Source of the DNA: Kineococcus aurantiacus | Lineage (GTDB): Bacteria > Actinomycetota > Actinomycetes > Actinomycetales > Kineococcaceae | Reading direction: 5' to 3' | Assembly: GCF_013409345.1 (NCBI RefSeq) | Contig: NZ_JACCBB010000001.1 | Location: 2,666,001-2,730,000, forward strand | DNA length: 64,000 nucleotides | Part shown: positions 60,657 through 64,000 of the stretch, piece after piece | Position numbering within the stretch: position 1 is the first letter of the stretch | Layout: each line of letters starts with the position of its first letter | Notes under the pieces: model-generated | Database searches by the model: none | What the model was told of the DNA's origin: nothing | Seen by the model: the letters and a program-made list of their open reading frames with translations, nothing else | Translations under genes and position numbers: made by a program

Positions 60657-61095
60657 GGGTGGTCCTTCCGGTGTCGAGGTGGTGGGTGATCTCCTCGAGC
60701 AGGCGGGTGAGTCGTTCGAGGTCGCCGGGGTCGGCCGGCAGGTCGTGCAGGGCGCGGGTCAGCGGCCCGCGCAGCCGGCGGCGGTTGGCGAGGAGCTCCT
60801 CGCGCCCGGCGTCGGTGAGCTCGACGAGGACGGCGCGGGCGTCGGCGGGGTCGGGGGTCCGCCGGACGAGGCCGGTGTCCTCGAGGCGGGAGACCAGGCC
60901 CGTCATGGTGGGCTGGGCGCAGCCCTCGAGGGCCGTGAGCCGGCTGATCCGCTGGGGCCCGCCGCGGTCGAGGTTGCCGAGGACGCGGGCCTGGGTCAGG
61001 GACAGCCCGGGGCCGGTCGCGGCGGCCGTGGCGCTGCGGGTCAGGGCCGAGCAGCTGAGGAGGAGCCGTTCGGCCAGGTCCTCAGTAAGTTGCAT
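60643..61095 (-). CDS. MarR family transcriptional regulator
   Basis: This 150-residue regulator has LSLTQARVLGNLDRGGPQRISRLTALEGCAQPTMTGLVSRLEDTGLVRRTPDPADARAVLVELTDAGREEL, a complete MarR winged helix with the DxR wing motif. A Cys sits just before the recognition helix (GCAQPTM) and might sense oxidants. ATG 61095 lies 6 nt after TATAGT, the best -10 match in the window. It overlaps the MFS gene downstream and probably represses the pair. Confidence 0.92.
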   Translation of the reverse strand: MQLTEDLAERLLLSCSALTRSATAAATGPGLSLTQARVLGNLDRGGPQRISRLTALEGCAQPTMTGLVSRLEDTGLVRRTPDPADARAVLVELTDAGREELLANRRRLRGPLTRALHDLPADPGDLERLTRLLEEITHHLDTGRTTRVAP

Positions 61096-61101
61096 AGGGA
61101 C

Positions 61102-61107
61102 ACTATA
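61102..61107 (-). promoter_or_regulatory. -10 hexamer TATAGT of the marR-MFS operon, leaderless spacing
   Basis: Reverse-strand TATAGT, one base from TATAAT, ends 6 nt before ATG 61095. No Shine-Dalgarno sequence lies between, so the mRNA should start at or next to the AUG. Confidence 0.65.
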
Positions 61108-61166
61108 CGTCGGCGGACGGGGTGCGGCAACGTGACAGCTGCGACGCTGCGTGGTGAGCTATTGCG

Positions 61167-61340
61167 GTGAGTGACGAGATGTCCGTCGAGCGCACCGAGG
61201 CCGACCGCCGGGGGCGCCCCGACCGGCGCACGACGATCGACCTGACCCGCGTCGAGCGCGGGGAGCCCGAGCGCCGCCGGCTGCCCGGGGTCGACCGCCG
61301 CGACAACGACGACTCGCGCGCCCCCGACCACGACGGCTGA
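61167..61340 (+). CDS. Small highly charged hypothetical protein
   Basis: This is a 57-residue reading frame from GTG 61167 to TGA 61340 (VSDEMSVERTEADRRGRP ... DDSRAPDHDG). Over half of the residues are Asp, Glu or Arg, arranged as DRRGRPDRR and ERRRLPGVDRR. Nearly every codon ends in G or C, as in secure genes here, and it fills the space between the divergent marR gene and trkA without overlap. It is intrinsically disordered in appearance. No family known to me; no clear ribosome site. Confidence 0.55.
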   Translation: MSDEMSVERTEADRRGRPDRRTTIDLTRVERGEPERRRLPGVDRRDNDDSRAPDHDG

Positions 61341-61357
61341 GCGGCCGGGGACCCCGC

Positions 61358-62038
61358 TCAGGACAGCGCGCTGAACGCCTCGACGTCGCGGATCTGCCCC
61401 GAGACGATGATCACGTCGTCGGCGGCCAGGACGGTCTCCGGGGTGGCGTAGGTGAAGCCCTCCCCGGCCTTGTGGTGCGCCACGACCGTCACCTTGTAGG
61501 TGCTGCGCAGCTTGACCTGCCCCAGGCTCTTGCCGACGATCGGCGCCGGCGGGGTGGTCTTGACCATCGCGAAGCCGCCGTCGAACTCGATGTAGTCGAG
61601 CATCCGGCCGCGCACCAGGTGCGCCACGCGCAGGCCCATCTCGTGCTCGGGGCGGATGACCTTGTGGGCGCCGAGCTGGGTGAGGATCCGGGCGTGCGAC
61701 TCGCTGATCGCCTTGGCCCACACGTTGCGGATGCCGAACTGCAGCAGCGTGGAGACCGTCAGGATGCTGGCCTCCAGGTTCGTCCCGATGCCCACGACGG
61801 CGCGGTCGAACTCGTGGACGGACAGCTGCCGCAGCGCCTCCTCGCGGGTGGAGTCGGCGACGACGGCGTGCGTCAGCGAGCCGGCGAGCTCGTCGACCAG
61901 GGCCGGGTCGTTGTCGATGCCCAGGACGTCGACCTGCCCGTCCTCCATGAGCTCCAGGGCCAGGGAGCGGCCGAACCGGCCCAGGCCGATCACGACGACC
62001 GACCGCGGGCTGGCCAGGGCCGAGCGCTTGCTACCCAA
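61358..62038 (-). CDS. TrkA/KtrA family potassium uptake regulatory subunit
   Basis: This 226-residue cytoplasmic RCK protein has an N-terminal NAD(H)/nucleotide Rossmann domain, SVVVIGLGRFGRSLALELMEDG, with GIDNDPALVDELAG and VVADSTREEALRQL, then a C-terminal RCK_C subdomain (GKSLGQVKLRSTYKVTVVAHHKAGEGF). It gates the TrkH/KtrB channel-like subunit according to nucleotide state. The TTG start at 62038 lies inside the end of trkH, giving an 8-bp overlap and tight coupling. Confidence 0.92.
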   Translation of the reverse strand: MGSKRSALASPRSVVVIGLGRFGRSLALELMEDGQVDVLGIDNDPALVDELAGSLTHAVVADSTREEALRQLSVHEFDRAVVGIGTNLEASILTVSTLLQFGIRNVWAKAISESHARILTQLGAHKVIRPEHEMGLRVAHLVRGRMLDYIEFDGGFAMVKTTPPAPIVGKSLGQVKLRSTYKVTVVAHHKAGEGFTYATPETVLAADDVIIVSGQIRDVEAFSALS

Positions 62039-63386
62039 TGATCGGTCTCCCCTCGGGGTACTCGTACAGACGAGTGCGTTCGCGCAGCGCCAGGGCGGCG
62101 CCGAGCGTGATCGGCCCGATGCGGCCGAGGAACATCAGCAGGGCCAGGACGACCTGCCCCGCGTCGGGCAGCTGCACCAGCAGGCCCGAGCTCAGCCCGA
62201 CGGTCGCGAAGGAGGAGATGACCTCGAAGACCACCTGGTCCAGCGGGGCGCGGGTCATCTCCACCAGCACGATCGTCGCGACCACGATGACGCCGACGGA
62301 GGCCAGGGCGACCGTCAGGGCCTGGCGCACCACGCGGTCGGCCACCCGGCGGTGGAACAGGGTGACGTGCGGCTCGCCCCGGAACTCGGCGAACACCGCC
62401 ACCGCCAGCAGCGCGAACGTCGTGACCTTGATGCCGCCGGCCGTCGAGGCCGACCCGCCGCCGATGAACATGAGCACGTCCATGACGAGCCAGGACCCGC
62501 CGTTCAGCTGCGTGATGTCGACGGAGTTGAACCCCGAGCTGCGGGTCGCGGCGGCCTGGAACAACCCGGCCAGCGGCCGCGCCCACCAGTCCAGGGGTCC
62601 CAGCGTCGCCGGGTTGCGCCACTCGTTGACGGTCAGGAACACCGTCCCGAACACCAGCAGCGGGATCGTCGTGACCAGCGTCAGCTTGGTGTGCAGCGAC
62701 CAGCGCGCGGGGAGGCGGAACTGCCGGCGCAGCTCCAGCAGCACCGGGAACCCCAGCCCCCCCAGGAACGAGGCGCCCACCACGGGCAGGCACATCCACG
62801 CGTCGGCGACGAAGCCGGACATGCTGTCCGAGCGCAGGACGAACCCGGCGTTGTTGAACGAGGAGACCGCCAGGAAGACGCCCTCCCACACGGCCTGGGC
62901 GACCGTGCGGTCGTAGCCGACGAGCAGGCGCACCGTGAGCAGCACGGCCGTGACGAGCTCGACGAGCAGGGAGACCCGCACGACGCCCAGCAGGACCGTG
63001 CGCACGTCCCCCAGGTCGTACCCGCGCGACTCCGTCGTCGTCAGCATGCGCGAGCGCAGGCCCAGGCGGCGGGAGGCGAAGACGGCCAGCAGCGACGCCG
63101 AGGTCATGATCCCGAAACCGCCGACCTGGGCTAGGGCGAGGATGACCACGAGGCCGAACCCGGACCAGTGCTCGCGGGTGTCGACGACGACGTGCCCGGT
63201 GACGCACAGGGCGCTGACGGCGGTGAACAGCGCCTCGACGAAGGTGGCCGACCCCTCGCCGCGGCGGGCGACGGGCAGCCACAGCAGCGCGGTGCCGACG
63301 GCGACGGCCCCGGCGAACGCGAAGGCGACGACCTGGGCGGGGTGGCGGACGACGCGGGGGCGCCGGGAGGTGCCGCCCTCCACCAC
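62031..63386 (-). CDS. TrkH/KtrB family potassium transporter
   Basis: This 451-residue membrane protein has four membrane-pore-membrane repeats. The four selectivity-filter loops are visible as AVSALCVTGH (about 56-65), SSFNNAGF, TRSSGFNSVD and SSFATVGLSSGL, each with the key Gly. HRRVADRVVRQAL is the intracellular connector between the third and fourth repeats. It imports K+ (with Na+ in KtrB types) under control of the TrkA-like subunit encoded downstream. GTG 63386 is used; a short longer start is possible. Ion coupling cannot be judged. Confidence 0.93.
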   Translation of the reverse strand: MVEGGTSRRPRVVRHPAQVVAFAFAGAVAVGTALLWLPVARRGEGSATFVEALFTAVSALCVTGHVVVDTREHWSGFGLVVILALAQVGGFGIMTSASLLAVFASRRLGLRSRMLTTTESRGYDLGDVRTVLLGVVRVSLLVELVTAVLLTVRLLVGYDRTVAQAVWEGVFLAVSSFNNAGFVLRSDSMSGFVADAWMCLPVVGASFLGGLGFPVLLELRRQFRLPARWSLHTKLTLVTTIPLLVFGTVFLTVNEWRNPATLGPLDWWARPLAGLFQAAATRSSGFNSVDITQLNGGSWLVMDVLMFIGGGSASTAGGIKVTTFALLAVAVFAEFRGEPHVTLFHRRVADRVVRQALTVALASVGVIVVATIVLVEMTRAPLDQVVFEVISSFATVGLSSGLLVQLPDAGQVVLALLMFLGRIGPITLGAALALRERTRLYEYPEGRPIIG

Positions 63387-63490
63387 GTGCTGCCTCCGCC
63401 GGTGCGTCTGGGGTCCGCGGCGCGTGCCGCACCGGCGCGCGTGCGCCGACCCGGGCCAGGGTACCGACCCGGCGCCCGGCCCGGCCGCGC

Positions 63491-63946
63491 TCAGTCCGGT
63501 TCGGGGACCTCCAGCAGCTCCAGGAGGTCCTCGCGGCCGAAGAAGCGGGCCGCCTCCAGGGCGTTGGGCGTGCCCAGGTACGGGTCGGCGTCGGCGGCGA
63601 CGAGGGCGGCGACGACCTCGCGCTCGCCCTTGAAGACGGCGCCGGACAGCGGGGTCTGGCCCCGGCCGTTGGCGCGGTCGGGGTCGGCGCCGCGCTCCAG
63701 CAGCGCCAGGACCGTGCGCGGGTGGCCGTGGTAGGCGGCGAGCATGACGAGGGAGTTGCCGTCGCTGTCGGTGGAGTTCACCGGGACCCCGAGGTCGAGG
63801 TACCCGGACAGCTCGCGCACGCGGCCCTGCCGGGCGTGCTCGAACACGCGGTGGGCGAGCGCGAGGGCGCGCTCCTCGCCCTGGCTCACGGGGGCCGACG
63901 GAACGGCGCCCACCCCTTCGGGGGATCCGTCCCGTGTCTCGGTCAC
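63491..63946 (-). CDS. Ankyrin repeat domain protein
   Basis: This 151-residue protein has an acidic N-terminus of about 30 residues, a helix (LALAHRVFEHARQGRVRELSGYLDLG) and about three ankyrin repeats: VNSTDSDGNSLVMLAAYHGHPRTVLALLERGADPDRANGRGQTPLSGAVFKGEREVVAALVAADADP and a last partial one. Small bacterial ankyrin proteins of this size are usually cytoplasmic protein-binding modules, sometimes linked to catalase. GTG start at 63946. It lies 104 bp upstream of trkH on the same strand. The last 54 bases of the window hold no feature. Confidence 0.92.
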   Translation of the reverse strand: MTETRDGSPEGVGAVPSAPVSQGEERALALAHRVFEHARQGRVRELSGYLDLGVPVNSTDSDGNSLVMLAAYHGHPRTVLALLERGADPDRANGRGQTPLSGAVFKGEREVVAALVAADADPYLGTPNALEAARFFGREDLLELLEVPEPD

Positions 63947-64000
63947 GCGGTCAGCGTAGGACCGGCGCGCGCCGGATGGCGCGCCGAGGGGGTGTCCGCG

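Noticed and set aside
58791-60689. Long frame opposite thymidine kinase and the MFS gene
   Set aside because: Antisense shadow of two well-supported genes; composition is low-complexity Gly/Asp/Arg/His with no motif.

Overview
The window is a 64 kb piece of a very high-GC (about 75%), gene-dense actinobacterial chromosome. The grounds are near-saturated G/C third positions, many GTG starts, E. coli-type PurB, paired ClpP subunits with a ClgR/PopR-type activator, DUF2630 and DUF2945 proteins, and a tRNA-Glu without an encoded CCA. Gene content resembles Kineosporiales such as Kineococcus, but that is inference. No rRNA, CRISPR array, insertion sequence or prophage was seen; the region looks like ordinary chromosome. 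Neighbouring genes often overlap at GTGA, ATGA or TGATG junctions, and at least nine genes have a -10-like hexamer only 6-7 nt before the start codon, which suggests leaderless mRNAs.

Region 1 (1-14.5 kb): the end of a sarcosine-oxidase-type flavoenzyme, a chloroperoxidase-like hydrolase, a RecQ helicase with a phosphoribosyltransferase-like tail, a ketopantoate-reductase-family enzyme, cardiolipin synthase, a Na+/H+ antiporter carrying a UBP zinc finger, an alcohol dehydrogenase, purB, and a fructosamine kinase/MOSC pair. Region 2 (14.6-24.5 kb): a small W-x-G helical protein coupled to an alpha/beta-hydrolase with a long helical N-terminus; two flavin reductases; a HisC-like aminotransferase; an E1alpha-E1beta-E2 2-oxoacid dehydrogenase operon behind a perfect palindromic operator; a secreted ScyD/ScyE-like protein; and a citrate-lyase-beta-like enzyme. 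Region 3 (24.7-34.3 kb): a fur-dps operon behind a 31-bp near-perfect palindrome, a MarR/drug-exporter pair, an anti-sigma-like ATPase, a CopD-CtaG fusion, an OsmC protein, phosphofructokinase, and an Hsp20 gene preceded by a CIRCE element.

Region 4 (34.4-42.8 kb): a PolA-like polymerase and a tightly overlapping four-gene operon for a SipW-type signal peptidase, a SipW-dependent (TasA-like) protein, an LAxTG-anchored surface protein and a choice-of-anchor G protein. A LuxR-type regulator gene is divergent and a PAS protein follows it. Region 5 (42.8-53.1 kb): an SDR/TetR divergent pair with twin operators, an O-methyltransferase and an aldo-keto reductase. Then comes a reverse-strand catabolic block (NCS1 permease, N-carbamoyl amidohydrolase, dihydropyrimidinase/hydantoinase, LLM oxidoreductase) headed by a LysR gene and a two-component system.

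Region 6 (53.2-64 kb): a hydroxyisobutyrate-dehydrogenase-like enzyme, tRNA-Glu(CTC) with a textbook terminator, a soluble double-GAF chemoreceptor, a PopR-like activator convergent with a clpP pair, thymidine kinase, MarR/MFS, TrkA/TrkH potassium uptake and an ankyrin protein.

The best candidates for something new are the SipW/LAxTG surface operon, the W-x-G/lipase pair, the PopR-ClpP circuit and several well-formed palindromic operators. No wholly unknown multi-gene system could be demonstrated by reading alone.
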